NCBI RefSeq assembly: GCF_000426185.1
Contig: NZ_AUEW01000007.1
Span: forward strand, 216,243-280,242
DNA length: 64,000 bases
Reading direction: 5' to 3'
From: Cellulomonas sp. URHD0024
Lineage (GTDB): Bacteria; Actinomycetota; Actinomycetes; Actinomycetales; Cellulomonadaceae
Of this stretch, positions 1 through 8,561 are shown in pieces. The position numbers were made by a program, and so were the translations under genes. The notes under the pieces are model-generated. The model saw only the letters and a program-made list of their open reading frames with translations. It made no database searches and was not told where the DNA came from. Each line of letters opens with the position of its first letter. Within the stretch, counting starts at the first letter, position 1.

Positions 1-557
1 TTCTCCACGACGCACGGTAGGCCGGTCGCCTGCGCGAGCATCGAGCCGAATGGCACGTCCTGCCAGCCGAGGAACGGCGCGACCCGCACGGTCGAGCGAT
101 CGGGCGCATGACCGCCGAGGCCGACCCCGATCCCGGCCAGCCTCGACGCGTCGCTGTGGTCGCGGACGATCGCGTCGAGCGTGTCTGCCACCTGTTCGAC
201 GACGGCGGCGGAGTGGTGTGACGGCAGGGGAACGTGCTGAGTGGCGAGCACCGTGCCGCGCAGGTCGACGAGGACGATGTGCGCGGCCTCGCCCGTGAGT
301 GTGACGCCCCCGAACGTGTGCGATGACGCGTCGACGTCGAGCGGCTGTCCCGGTCGACCAGCGGCGGAGTCCTGCCGAGCGGCACCCTCGATCAGCAGAC
401 CTTGCTCGACGAGCGGTTTGGTGAGCCGCGACAGCGTTGCCTGGGAGAGGTCCAGTCGGCGTGCGAGCTCCGCGCGTGAGAGGGGGCCGCGCAGGAGCAC
501 CTCGAGCGCGACGTCCAGGGCGGTTCCGCTCTCGATCGTCCAGGCGCGCGTCGTCAC
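1..557 (-). CDS. ROK-family transcriptional repressor (3' part outside window)
   Basis: Only the first ~185 codons lie in the window. GTG start at 557 is preceded by GGAGGA with 7-base spacing. The N-terminus carries a winged helix (about residues 20-55, with RAELARRLDLSQATLSRLTK), followed by the start of a ROK/actin-like ATPase fold (VTLTGEAAHIVLVDLRG; GIGVGLGGHAP; FLGWQDVPFG). This is the layout of NagC/XylR-type sugar repressors. It is divergent from the alpha-galactosidase operon, so it is the likely local galactoside-responsive regulator; the inducer is inferred from context. The ORF is open to the window edge. Confidence 0.93.
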   Translation of the reverse strand, partial: MTTRAWTIESGTALDVALEVLLRGPLSRAELARRLDLSQATLSRLTKPLVEQGLLIEGAARQDSAAGRPGQPLDVDASSHTFGGVTLTGEAAHIVLVDLRGTVLATQHVPLPSHHSAAVVEQVADTLDAIVRDHSDASRLAGIGVGLGGHAPDRSTVRVAPFLGWQDVPFGSMLAQATGLPCVVE

Positions 558-619
558 GCTCGAGTCCTCCGTTCCGGGTCGGCCAAGTCCGCCGACATCG
601 AACCACACACGCGATCATA

Positions 620-640
620 ACTTGCATCCTGATCGAAAGT
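620..640. promoter_or_regulatory. imperfect inverted repeat, candidate ROK operator
   Basis: ACTTGC (620-625) and GAAAGT (635-640) form a 5/6-matching dyad in the divergent promoter region between the ROK gene and the alpha-galactosidase. Assignment to the ROK protein is positional inference. Confidence 0.4.
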
Positions 641-665
641 AGGGCCCAAGATGCAGACAGATGTG

Positions 666-710
666 ACTTGTGCCACTCTGAGCGCATGTATTATCTTCCA
701 TCACACAAGT
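666..710. promoter_or_regulatory. promoter region with 7-bp inverted repeat upstream of the galactosidase operon
   Basis: ACTTGTG (666-672) and CACAAGT (704-710) are perfect 7-bp arms flanking a TATTAT -10-like hexamer at 689-694. ACTTGT at 666-671 lies 17 bp upstream of that hexamer, so the left arm could overlap the -35 region. A protein bound to both arms would straddle the promoter. The TTG start follows at 738 behind GGAGGAGG. Confidence 0.4.
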
Positions 711-737
711 AAGTCGTTGACGCCTGGAGGAGGAGCC

Positions 738-2891
738 TTGTCGCTCACGTCGGTGACGACCGCCCCCCTGCACCTGCGTGCCGGTGGGACCAGCGTCGTC
801 CTGGATCTGCGAGGCGGCGGCTTGCCGCGGATCGTGCACTGGGGGCATGACCTCGGCTCGATCGCGCCGGAGTCGCTCGTCGAGCTCGCGGACGCCCAGG
901 TGCCTCCGCGAGTGACCGGATCCTTGGACTCTCCGGTCGCGTTCGCCGTGCTGCCCGAGCAGTCGGCCGGTTGGCTCGGGACGCCAGGGGTCTCGGGTCA
1001 CCGGGCAGGGTCGGCTTTCAGTACCCGCTTCGAAGTCGACGGCGTGGACGCCCGGGGCACGGGATTGGTGGTGCACGCGGCGGACCCGGCTGCGGAAGTG
1101 GCCGTGGACGTGGAGCTCGAGATCACCCCCTCCGGGCTGCTGCGCGTCAGGGCTGGTCTGACCAACACGGGGACGAGCGTGTTCGACCTCGAGGGTCTTG
1201 TGCTCGCGCTGCCCGTCCCGGACCTCGCGACGGAGCTCCTGACGACGACGGGCCGGCACCTGCGCGAACGCGTACCGCAACGCCAGCCGTTCACGTTCGG
1301 GACGTTCATGCGGGAGAGCCGGCGCGGCCGGCCCGGGGCAGACGCGACCCTCGTGCTCGCGGCGGGGGAGCGGGGCTTCACCTCGAGGTCCGGGCGGGTC
1401 TGGGGCGTGCACGTCGCCTGGAGCGGCAACCACCGGGTACTCGCGGAGCGAGCGATCTCGGGGGAGTCGTTCCTGGCCGGTGGCGAGCTGTTGCTGCCCG
1501 GCGAGGTCAGGCTCGAGCCCGGCGCCCGATACGAGTCCCCGTGGCTCTACGGGAGCCACGGGAACGGGCTCGACGAGCTCGCCTCCCGCTTCCACGAACA
1601 CCTCCGTGCACGCCCGCACCACCCGAGCACCCCGCGGCCGGTGACCCTGAACACCTGGGAAGCCGTCTACTTCGACCACGACCTCGACAGGCTGACCCAC
1701 CTGGCCGACGTCGCGGCCGAGCTCGGCGTGGAGCGGTTCGTGCTGGACGACGGGTGGTTCGGGTCACGTCGTGACGACACCCAAGGGTTGGGCGACTGGC
1801 ACGTCTCGCCCGACGTGTGGCCTGCCGGCCTGCACCCGCTGGCGGATCACGTGGTGGACCGGGGGATGCAGTTCGGGCTCTGGGTGGAGCCCGAGATGGT
1901 GAACCCTGACTCGGACCTGGCCCGAGCCCACCCTGACTGGATCCTCGGTGCTCCCGGCCGGGCGCCGGTGGCCGCCCGGCACCAGCAGGTGCTGGACCTC
2001 GGCAACCCCGACGCGTTCGCACACATCCTCGGGCGGCTGGACGCGCTCCTGGACGAGTACCCGATCGCCTATCTGAAGTGGGACCACAACCGGGACCTGG
2101 TCGAACCGGGCCACGGCGCCGGCGGCGTCCCGGGCGTGCACCGACACACGCTGGCGGTGTACCGGCTGCTCGATGAGCTGCGGGCCCGGCACCACGGCCT
2201 CGAGATCGAGTCGTGCGCATCGGGCGGTGCCCGGGTCGACCTGGGGATCATGGAGCGCACCGACCGCATCTGGGCCAGCGACTGCATCGACCCGCTGGAG
2301 CGCGAGGAGATCCAACGGTGGACCGAGCTGCTCCTGCCTCCCGAGCTGATCGGCGAGCACGTCGGCTCACCTGTTGCCCACACGACCGGTCGCACCCACA
2401 CCCTGGACTTCCGCGCGGCGTCGGCGTTCTTCGGCCACCTCGGCATCGAGTGGGACATCGCCCAGGCCGACGCTGGTGAGCGTGCGCGGATGGCCGAGTG
2501 GATCACCGCCCACAAGGCGCTTCGGGGACTCCTGCACACCGGCACCCGCGTGCACGCCGACCACCCTGACCCGGCGTTGCGTGTCCACGGCGTCGTCGCC
2601 GTCGACCGTGACGATGCCGTCTTCGCCGTCACCCAGCTCACCACGAGCCTGCAGTACCCGACCGGGACGCTCCGGCTGCCCGGCCTCGACCCGGACGCCG
2701 TGTACGACGTGCGCCCGCTCCCGCCCGGCGACCGCATCGAGGGAATGGCGCTGGAGCCGTTGCCTTGGTGGCGAAACGGCGTCAGGCTCACCGGCCGCGC
2801 CCTGGCGGAGGTCGGCGTCCGTGCCCCGGTCCAGTTCCCGGAGCGCACCGTCCTGGTCCGCGCGCGTCGCATCGACGCCCCGTCGCCCTGA
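738..2891 (+). CDS. alpha-galactosidase, GH36
   Basis: A 717-aa enzyme of normal GH36 length that cleaves terminal alpha-1,6-galactose from raffinose-family sugars, melibiose or galactomannan fragments. No signal peptide is visible, so it should act in the cytosol. An N-terminal beta-sandwich precedes a TIM barrel with LDDGWFGSRRDD, WVEPEMVNPDSDL, the nucleophile region YLKWDHNRDL (D449) and the acid/base region ESCASGG...IWASD (D515). I chose the TTG at 738 over the upstream ATG (651) because GGAGGAGG sits just before it and the upstream codons cover the promoter. It is the first gene of a run with the ABC importer genes, which presumably supply its substrate. Confidence 0.95.
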   Translation: MSLTSVTTAPLHLRAGGTSVVLDLRGGGLPRIVHWGHDLGSIAPESLVELADAQVPPRVTGSLDSPVAFAVLPEQSAGWLGTPGVSGHRAGSAFSTRFEVDGVDARGTGLVVHAADPAAEVAVDVELEITPSGLLRVRAGLTNTGTSVFDLEGLVLALPVPDLATELLTTTGRHLRERVPQRQPFTFGTFMRESRRGRPGADATLVLAAGERGFTSRSGRVWGVHVAWSGNHRVLAERAISGESFLAGGELLLPGEVRLEPGARYESPWLYGSHGNGLDELASRFHEHLRARPHHPSTPRPVTLNTWEAVYFDHDLDRLTHLADVAAELGVERFVLDDGWFGSRRDDTQGLGDWHVSPDVWPAGLHPLADHVVDRGMQFGLWVEPEMVNPDSDLARAHPDWILGAPGRAPVAARHQQVLDLGNPDAFAHILGRLDALLDEYPIAYLKWDHNRDLVEPGHGAGGVPGVHRHTLAVYRLLDELRARHHGLEIESCASGGARVDLGIMERTDRIWASDCIDPLEREEIQRWTELLLPPELIGEHVGSPVAHTTGRTHTLDFRAASAFFGHLGIEWDIAQADAGERARMAEWITAHKALRGLLHTGTRVHADHPDPALRVHGVVAVDRDDAVFAVTQLTTSLQYPTGTLRLPGLDPDAVYDVRPLPPGDRIEGMALEPLPWWRNGVRLTGRALAEVGVRAPVQFPERTVLVRARRIDAPSP

Positions 2892-2909
2892 CCCCGCAGG
2901 AGGCATCAC

Positions 2910-4178
2910 ATGGCTCCACACCGAGCACGGATCCTGACGACACTCGTCGCCGCGATCGCCCTGGTCGTCCCGCTCGCCGCCTGCTCCGGTCAGGCAGGTG
3001 AGGGCAAGACGACGATCACGTTCTTCCAGTTCAAGCCTGAGGCCATCCAGTACTTCGAGGACCTGGCAACACAGTTCGAAGCGCAGAATCCCGACATCCA
3101 CGTCGTCGTCCAGAACGTGCCCGACCCGGAGACCGCCCTACGCACCCGGCTCGTGAAGAACGACGTGCCCGACGTGATGACGCTCAACGGAAACGGCACG
3201 TTCGGCGAGTTCGCCTCCGCGGGGATCTTCACCGACTTCCGCAAGGACCCGGTCCTCGACAAGGTCAACCCTGGCTTCGTCAAGGTGCTCCAGGCGCTCG
3301 GCGAGAGCTCACCCGGAGCGGTCAACGGCGTCCCCTTCGCCGCAAACGCGAGCGGCATCCTCTACAACGAGGACCTGTTTGCCCAGCAGGGCATCAAGGT
3401 CCCCACCACCTGGGACGAGCTGATCGCCGACGCCAAGGCGTTCAAGGCAGCGGGCATCACACCGTTCTACGGCATGCTCGGCGACGCCTGGACCGCGCAG
3501 TCACCCCTGGCCCCACTGACCGCCCAGACGCAGCCCACGGACTTCTTCCAGCAGCGGTTCGCCGACAAGACCACCTTCCAGGCCGGCTGGCGCACCGCCA
3601 TCGACGAGCTCGGCCAGCTGTACGACTACACCCAACCGGACCCGGTCTCCTCCAACTACCAGGACGGCACGCGGGCATTCGCCGAGGGCAAGTCAGCGAT
3701 GCTGCTGCTCGGCAGCTACGCCGTCCCGCAGATCCGCTCGTTCAAGCCGAAGTTCACCGTCGGCAGCTTCGCGTTCCCGGCGACGAACGACCCGGCCAAG
3801 ACCACCCTCGTCTCGGGCGTCGACGTGCTCGTGACGACCTCGGCGCACGGGAAGCACCCGCAGGAGTCGGAGAAGTTCGTCAAGTTCCTCATGCAACCCG
3901 ACGTCGTCCAGAAGTACTCCGAAGCACAGGTGGCCATACCCGCGATCGAAGGTGCCACCAACAACGACCCGGCCCTCGTCGGTATCCAGCCCTACATCGA
4001 CGACAAGAAGCTGGTCGGCTTCACCGACCACCAGTTCATCGCCGCGATCCCGCTCGCCCCGCTCCTGCAGGAGTACCTGCTGAACCGCGACGCGTCCAAG
4101 ATGCTCCGCAAGCTCGACAACAACTGGGACAAGGTCGCGGCCCGCCGCACCTGGGGCCTGGGAAAGGTGCAGTCATGA
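2910..4178 (+). CDS. ABC importer sugar-binding lipoprotein (CUT1 type)
   Basis: A 422-aa extracellular solute-binding protein (family 1). The signal peptide ends in a lipobox, LAAC, with the lipidated Cys at residue 25. Typical binding-protein segments follow: FFQFKPEAIQYFEDL, ANASGILYNEDLFAQQGIKVPTTWDE and GKSAMLLLGSYAVPQIRS. AGGAGG precedes the ATG. It lies 18 bp after the alpha-galactosidase and overlaps the first permease gene by 4 bp, so it should deliver alpha-galactosides to that importer. The ATPase is not encoded here; CUT1 systems often share one MsiK-like ATPase encoded elsewhere. Confidence 0.94.
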   Translation: MAPHRARILTTLVAAIALVVPLAACSGQAGEGKTTITFFQFKPEAIQYFEDLATQFEAQNPDIHVVVQNVPDPETALRTRLVKNDVPDVMTLNGNGTFGEFASAGIFTDFRKDPVLDKVNPGFVKVLQALGESSPGAVNGVPFAANASGILYNEDLFAQQGIKVPTTWDELIADAKAFKAAGITPFYGMLGDAWTAQSPLAPLTAQTQPTDFFQQRFADKTTFQAGWRTAIDELGQLYDYTQPDPVSSNYQDGTRAFAEGKSAMLLLGSYAVPQIRSFKPKFTVGSFAFPATNDPAKTTLVSGVDVLVTTSAHGKHPQESEKFVKFLMQPDVVQKYSEAQVAIPAIEGATNNDPALVGIQPYIDDKKLVGFTDHQFIAAIPLAPLLQEYLLNRDASKMLRKLDNNWDKVAARRTWGLGKVQS

Positions 4179-5107
4179 CGACGACGACACGACCGCCCCG
4201 CACGACCGGCCCCGCTCCACAGCAGGTCCGCAAGAAGGGCATCGCTTCGCGCACGCCGCGCGCGTTCTACTGGATGGTTCTGCCGGCGTTCGCACTGTTC
4301 TTCCTTCTGCACACCGTCCCGGTCCTGCAGGGTGTGTTCTACAGCTTCACCGACTCCCCGGGCTACGGGCCGTGGAACTTCGTCGGACTGTCAAACTACA
4401 AGGCGCTGTTCACCGACAGCCGCGTCCTGCACGCCTACCTGTTCACCTTCCAGTTCGCCATCGTCGCGACGATCCTCGTCAATATCATCGCGCTCGGCGT
4501 AGCGATGGCGCTCAATTCTCGGATCAAGTTCAAGACGACCCTGCGGGGCGTCTACTTCATCCCCTACGTGCTGTCGATCCTCGTGATCGGGTACGTGTTC
4601 CAGTACCTGTTCACCTTCTCTATCCCGGCTATCGCACAAGCGGTCGGCAACGCCAAGTTCTCCACGTCGATCCTGTCCGACGAGGGCCTGGCATGGGTGG
4701 CCATCGTCATCCTCGCCGTCTGGCAGTCGGCCGCCTTCAACATCGTGCTCTACCTCGCCGGACTCCAGACGGTCCCTGCCGAGCTCTACGAAGCCGGCTC
4801 GCTCGACGGCGCCGGCTCGTGGAAGAAGTTCACCAACATCACCTTCCCGATGATCTGGGGCTTCTTCGTCATCAACATGGTGCTGTCCCTCAAAGGGTTC
4901 CTGCAGGTCTTCGACCACGTCGTGGCCATGACGAACGGCGGGCCCGGCACCGCGACCGAGTCCGTCGGGCTCGTCATCTACAAGGGCGGCTTCCAAGGCG
5001 GGGAGTTCGGCTACCAGCTGGCCAACGCCGTGGTCTTCATGATCGTGATCATCGTGTTCGCCCTCGTCCAGTTCCGTGTCCTGCAGCGTGAGGATGTGAC
5101 GGCATGA
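4175..5107 (+). CDS. ABC sugar importer permease (MalF type)
   Basis: A 310-aa inner-membrane permease with about six membrane segments. The cytoplasmic EAA loop that docks the ATPase is at about residue 206 (YEAGSLDGAGSWKKFTNIT), followed by the conserved TNGGPG segment. It overlaps both neighbours by 4 bp (ATGA), the pattern of translational coupling. It should pair with the second permease to form the channel for the binding protein encoded upstream. Confidence 0.94.
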   Translation: MTTTTRPPRTTGPAPQQVRKKGIASRTPRAFYWMVLPAFALFFLLHTVPVLQGVFYSFTDSPGYGPWNFVGLSNYKALFTDSRVLHAYLFTFQFAIVATILVNIIALGVAMALNSRIKFKTTLRGVYFIPYVLSILVIGYVFQYLFTFSIPAIAQAVGNAKFSTSILSDEGLAWVAIVILAVWQSAAFNIVLYLAGLQTVPAELYEAGSLDGAGSWKKFTNITFPMIWGFFVINMVLSLKGFLQVFDHVVAMTNGGPGTATESVGLVIYKGGFQGGEFGYQLANAVVFMIVIIVFALVQFRVLQREDVTA

Positions 5108-6042
5108 GCACCGCACCCAGCATTCCCGCACCGGTCGCCGACCGGTCCGAGCACGCCTTCGGCGCCGGCGACCCGGTCAACCCAAAACCCCGCCGCCGTC
5201 GCTCCCGCACCCCGGACGCGGACGACACCGGTCACCCCAACTGGTGGCTCACCGGGCTGATGGTCTTCCTGTCGCTGAGCATCCTTGTCCCGATGTACCT
5301 GGTGGTCGTCACGGCGCTCAAGACCCCGGACCAGCTCACCGGCGCCGGATTCGCCCTGCCGAACCCGATCAGATGGGCGAACTTCTCGGACGCCTGGACG
5401 CTCACGAAGTTCCCCCGTGCGGCGCTGAACAGCGCCATCATCACGGTCGGTGCCGTGGTCCTGACCTTGCTCACCAACTCCATGGTCGCCTACGCCATCG
5501 CCCGGAACATGCACAAGAGGCTCTTCAAGGGGCTGTTCTTCTACTTCATCGCCGCACTCTTCGTGCCCTTCCCGATCCTCATGCTCACGGTCGCCAAGCT
5601 CACCGCGCAGCTGCACATCGACAACCAGGTCGGGCTGATCCTGCTGTACACAGTCTTCGGCCTGTCCTTCAACATCTTCATCTTCGTCGCTTACATCCAC
5701 TCGATCCCGCGGGAGCTCGAAGAGGCGGCCATCATCGACGGGGCCAACACCTGGACCGTCTTCTGGAAGGTCATCTTCCCGCTCCTGCGACCGATGAACG
5801 CCACCGTCGGCATCATCACCTGCGTGTGGGCATGGAACGACTTCATGCTGCCCCTGGTCATCCTGTCCAACCCGAACAGCGCGACACTCCCACTGCAGCA
5901 ATACGTCTTCCAGAGCACGTTCAACACCAACTACACACTGGCCTTCGCGTCCTACCTGCTCGCGATGATCCCGCTGCTCGTGGTCTACATCGTCGCTCAG
6001 CGGTGGGTCATCTCCGGCGTGACGCGAGGCGCCATCAAGTGA
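5104..6042 (+). CDS. ABC sugar importer permease (MalG type)
   Basis: A 312-aa partner permease. A long charged cytoplasmic N-terminus (residues 1-45, rich in Arg/Pro) precedes six predicted membrane segments. The EAA loop at about residue 206 reads LEEAAIIDGANTWTVFWKV, and WNDFMLPL is characteristic of the MalG side. The ATG overlaps the upstream stop by 4 bp. It is the last gene of the tight block; 228 bp without a clear gene follow before galE. Confidence 0.94.
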   Translation: MSTAPSIPAPVADRSEHAFGAGDPVNPKPRRRRSRTPDADDTGHPNWWLTGLMVFLSLSILVPMYLVVVTALKTPDQLTGAGFALPNPIRWANFSDAWTLTKFPRAALNSAIITVGAVVLTLLTNSMVAYAIARNMHKRLFKGLFFYFIAALFVPFPILMLTVAKLTAQLHIDNQVGLILLYTVFGLSFNIFIFVAYIHSIPRELEEAAIIDGANTWTVFWKVIFPLLRPMNATVGIITCVWAWNDFMLPLVILSNPNSATLPLQQYVFQSTFNTNYTLAFASYLLAMIPLLVVYIVAQRWVISGVTRGAIK

Positions 6043-6270
6043 GTGGAGAGGGTCGCTCCGACCTGCCCCGGACCGGAGCGCACTCAGCGCTGGTCGAGTC
6101 GCCCGCCCGGCAGGACACCGTCGCGGGTCGACCCGCACAGCCTTGACGTAGACGCGTCCCCGTCTCGGCCTGGTGGCACGACGGCTCGTCGACCGCGCAA
6201 CACGTGGTCTCTGGTGTCTCGTCGCCGCGGTCGCCAACGCGTCACCGACCACTCGACAGAGGGGGTTTGT
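6043..6270 (+). other. 228-bp spacer between importer and galE
   Basis: The galE reading frame is open through this stretch, but the galE Rossmann motif begins only after the ATG at 6271. A TTGACG hexamer occurs near 6144, but I see no convincing -10 partner. An internal promoter is possible but unproven. Confidence 0.3.
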
Positions 6271-7314
6271 ATGTCATGGCTCATCACCGGCGGCGCCGGG
6301 TACATCGGGGCGCACGTGGTCCGCGCCATGGTGCAGGCCGGCCTCCAGCCCGTCGTCCTTGACGACCTGTCCACCGGTCACGCGCAGTTCGTGCCCGACG
6401 GCGTGCCGTTCGTGCGCGGCAGCGTCCTCGACCACGACTTGGTTGAGCACACCCTGGACGCGCACGCTGTGCAGGGCGTCGTGCACCTGGCCGGGTTCAA
6501 GTACGCCGGGGTGTCGGTTCGGCGGCCCCTGCACACATACGCGCAGAACGTCGAGGGCACGCGCGCGCTGCTCGATGCGATGGCTGCGGTCGGCGTGGCG
6601 AACCTGGTCTTCTCCTCCAGCGCTGCGGTGTACGGCACGCCCGAGGTTCCCCTCGTCACCGAAGACGTGCCCAAGCGCCCCACCTCGCCGTACGGGGAGT
6701 CGAAGCTGATCGGGGAGTGGCTGATCCGGGACCAGGCCATCGCTGCGGCCGCGGACGGCGCCTCGCTTCGGCACACCTCCCTCCGCTACTTCAACGTGGT
6801 CGGATCCGGGGACCCCGTCGTGCACGACACCAGCCCGCACAACCTGTTGCCTCGGGCCTTCGAGGCGCTCCTGTCGGGGGACGTGCCGAAGATCTTTGGC
6901 GACGACTACGACACCCCCGACGGCACGAACATCCGTGACTACGTCCACGTCGCCGATGTCGCCGCCGCACACGTCGCGGCCGCGGAGCTTCTCGCTGCCG
7001 GCCGGCCGACCGAGCAGGCCTACAACCTCGGTTCCCAGAACGGGCTGTCCGTGCGGCAGATCATGGAGGCCGTCGCGAGAGTCACGGGCATCGACTTCAC
7101 CGCGAAGATCGCTCCGCGCCGCCCCGGCGACCCCGACCGGATCGTGGCCACCGGGGAGCTCGCCGCCCGTGACCTCGACTGGAAGATGCGGTACCCCCTC
7201 GATGAGATGGTCCGGTCCGCCTGGGAGGCGCGCGTCGCGGTCTCGGACGCCGATGTCGCACCTGAGCGCAGACACGCGAGTGCACGACATGACCGGAGCC
7301 CGTACCGTGCCTAG
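6271..7314 (+). CDS. galE: UDP-glucose 4-epimerase
   Basis: A 347-aa short-chain dehydrogenase-type epimerase that interconverts UDP-galactose and UDP-glucose with tightly bound NAD. The Rossmann motif TGGAGYIGAH is at residues 5-14 and the catalytic Y141-x3-K145 lies in SPYGESK. LRYFNVVGSGDP and RDYVHVADVA are typical GalE segments. The ATG at 6271 was chosen because it directly precedes the Rossmann strand and follows a purine-rich GAGGGGG. It overlaps the galK start, so the two are probably co-translated. It completes the galactose route by turning UDP-galactose into UDP-glucose. Confidence 0.96.
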   Translation: MSWLITGGAGYIGAHVVRAMVQAGLQPVVLDDLSTGHAQFVPDGVPFVRGSVLDHDLVEHTLDAHAVQGVVHLAGFKYAGVSVRRPLHTYAQNVEGTRALLDAMAAVGVANLVFSSSAAVYGTPEVPLVTEDVPKRPTSPYGESKLIGEWLIRDQAIAAAADGASLRHTSLRYFNVVGSGDPVVHDTSPHNLLPRAFEALLSGDVPKIFGDDYDTPDGTNIRDYVHVADVAAAHVAAAELLAAGRPTEQAYNLGSQNGLSVRQIMEAVARVTGIDFTAKIAPRRPGDPDRIVATGELAARDLDWKMRYPLDEMVRSAWEARVAVSDADVAPERRHASARHDRSPYRA

Positions 7315-8503
7315 CGCCGTCAGCCGCGCGTGGCCGGACGAGGAAGGCGCGGAGCGGGCCGCGAGCTTGTTCGTGGCAACGTTCGGCGACGATCGCGTCG
7401 GGGTGTGGGCCTCGCCCGGTCGGATCAACATCATCGGTGAGCACGTCGACTACAACGGCGGCCTGTGCCTGCCGTGCGCCTTGCCGCACCGAACCTTCGT
7501 CGCGTTGGCGCGCCGGGACGACGATCAGGTTCGACTGGTGTCCGACCTCGCCCCGCAGGAGGTGTGGTCGGAGTCCCGCGCGACCATCGGACCCGGCCGC
7601 GTCCGCGGCTGGGTCGCCTACGCCGCCGGCCCGGCATGGGCGCTGGCGCATGCGGGGCACTCGCTCGGCGGCTTCGACGCTGCCGTCGTTTCCTGCGTCC
7701 CTGTCGGCGCCGGCCTGTCGTCCTCGGCAGCCATCGAGTGCGCCGTCGCGCTCGCCCTCGACGATGTTTACGCCATGGGCCTGGGTGGGACCGAGTCCGG
7801 CCGGTGCGCCTTGGTCGACGCCTGCGTCCGGACGGAGGTCGAGGTGGCCGGCGCCAACACCGGCGGCATGGACCAGTCGGTGTCCGTGCGGGCGCGCGCG
7901 GACCGCGCGCTGCTGCTCGACTGCAGGGACGGCAGCACCGAGCACGTCCCCCTCGACCTCGAGGCGGCCGGTCTCGAGCTCCTGGTCATCGACACCAGAG
8001 CTCCGCACTCGCTCAACGACGGGCAGTACGCCGAGCGCAGGGCAACGTGCGAGCACGCAGCAGCGACGCTCGGGCTCCCGAGCCTGCGCGAGGTCACCGA
8101 CCTCGATGCGGCCCTGGAAGCTCTCTCCGATGACGTCGCCCGCCGGCGCGTCCGCCACGTGGTGACCGAGATCGCCCGCGTGAGGGAGTTCGCCGCACTG
8201 CTGCGCGACGGTCGCCTCGAAGAGGTCGGCCCGCTGCTGGACGCCTCACACGAGTCGTTGCGACGCGACTACGAGGTCTCCTGCCCCGAGCTGGACGTCG
8301 CGGTCCAGGCCGCGCGGTCCGCCGGCGCGCTAGGCGCCCGGATGACCGGCGGCGGTTTCGGGGGCTCGGCGATCGCCCTCGTCGAGGCTGGAACGGCGCC
8401 ATCGGTGTCGCTGGCCGTGCGGCAGTCGTTCGGCCGCCGCGGCTTCGCTGAGCCGTCCTTCCTGCTCGCGCGTCCCGGCCCGGCCGGGACGCGGGTGCGC
8501 TGA
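7307..8503 (+). CDS. galK: galactokinase
   Basis: A GHMP kinase of about 398 aa that phosphorylates galactose to galactose-1-phosphate with ATP. All three family motifs are visible: GRINIIGEHVDYNGG near the N-terminus, PVGAGLSSSAAIE in the middle, and GARMTGGGFGGSAIAL near the C-terminus. GTG at 7307 has GGAG eight bases upstream and overlaps the galE stop by 8 bp. ATG at 7289 is in frame but lacks a ribosome site, so the start may lie six codons earlier. Galactose should come from the alpha-galactosidase encoded upstream. Confidence 0.96.
   Translation: MPSAVSRAWPDEEGAERAASLFVATFGDDRVGVWASPGRINIIGEHVDYNGGLCLPCALPHRTFVALARRDDDQVRLVSDLAPQEVWSESRATIGPGRVRGWVAYAAGPAWALAHAGHSLGGFDAAVVSCVPVGAGLSSSAAIECAVALALDDVYAMGLGGTESGRCALVDACVRTEVEVAGANTGGMDQSVSVRARADRALLLDCRDGSTEHVPLDLEAAGLELLVIDTRAPHSLNDGQYAERRATCEHAAATLGLPSLREVTDLDAALEALSDDVARRRVRHVVTEIARVREFAALLRDGRLEEVGPLLDASHESLRRDYEVSCPELDVAVQAARSAGALGARMTGGGFGGSAIALVEAGTAPSVSLAVRQSFGRRGFAEPSFLLARPGPAGTRVR
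8469..8493. other. perfect 11-bp stem-loop at the 3' end of galK
   Basis: CGCGTCCCGGC (8469-8479) pairs with GCCGGGACGCG (8483-8493) around a 3-base loop, inside the last codons of galK. A second short dyad, CCGGCG/CGCCGG, follows at 8513-8526. No U tract follows. It could modulate read-through or mRNA stability between galK and the pyrophosphorylase gene. Confidence 0.4.
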
Positions 8504-8561
8504 GGCGGCGCCCCGGCGTGCGCCGGCAAACAACCACACGTCATCGAAGGAGCGACGACTT

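Noticed and set aside
615..1700. Long minus-strand ORF under the alpha-galactosidase
   Set aside because: Antisense shadow of a clearly coding gene with GH36 motifs; many such shadows occur across the window.
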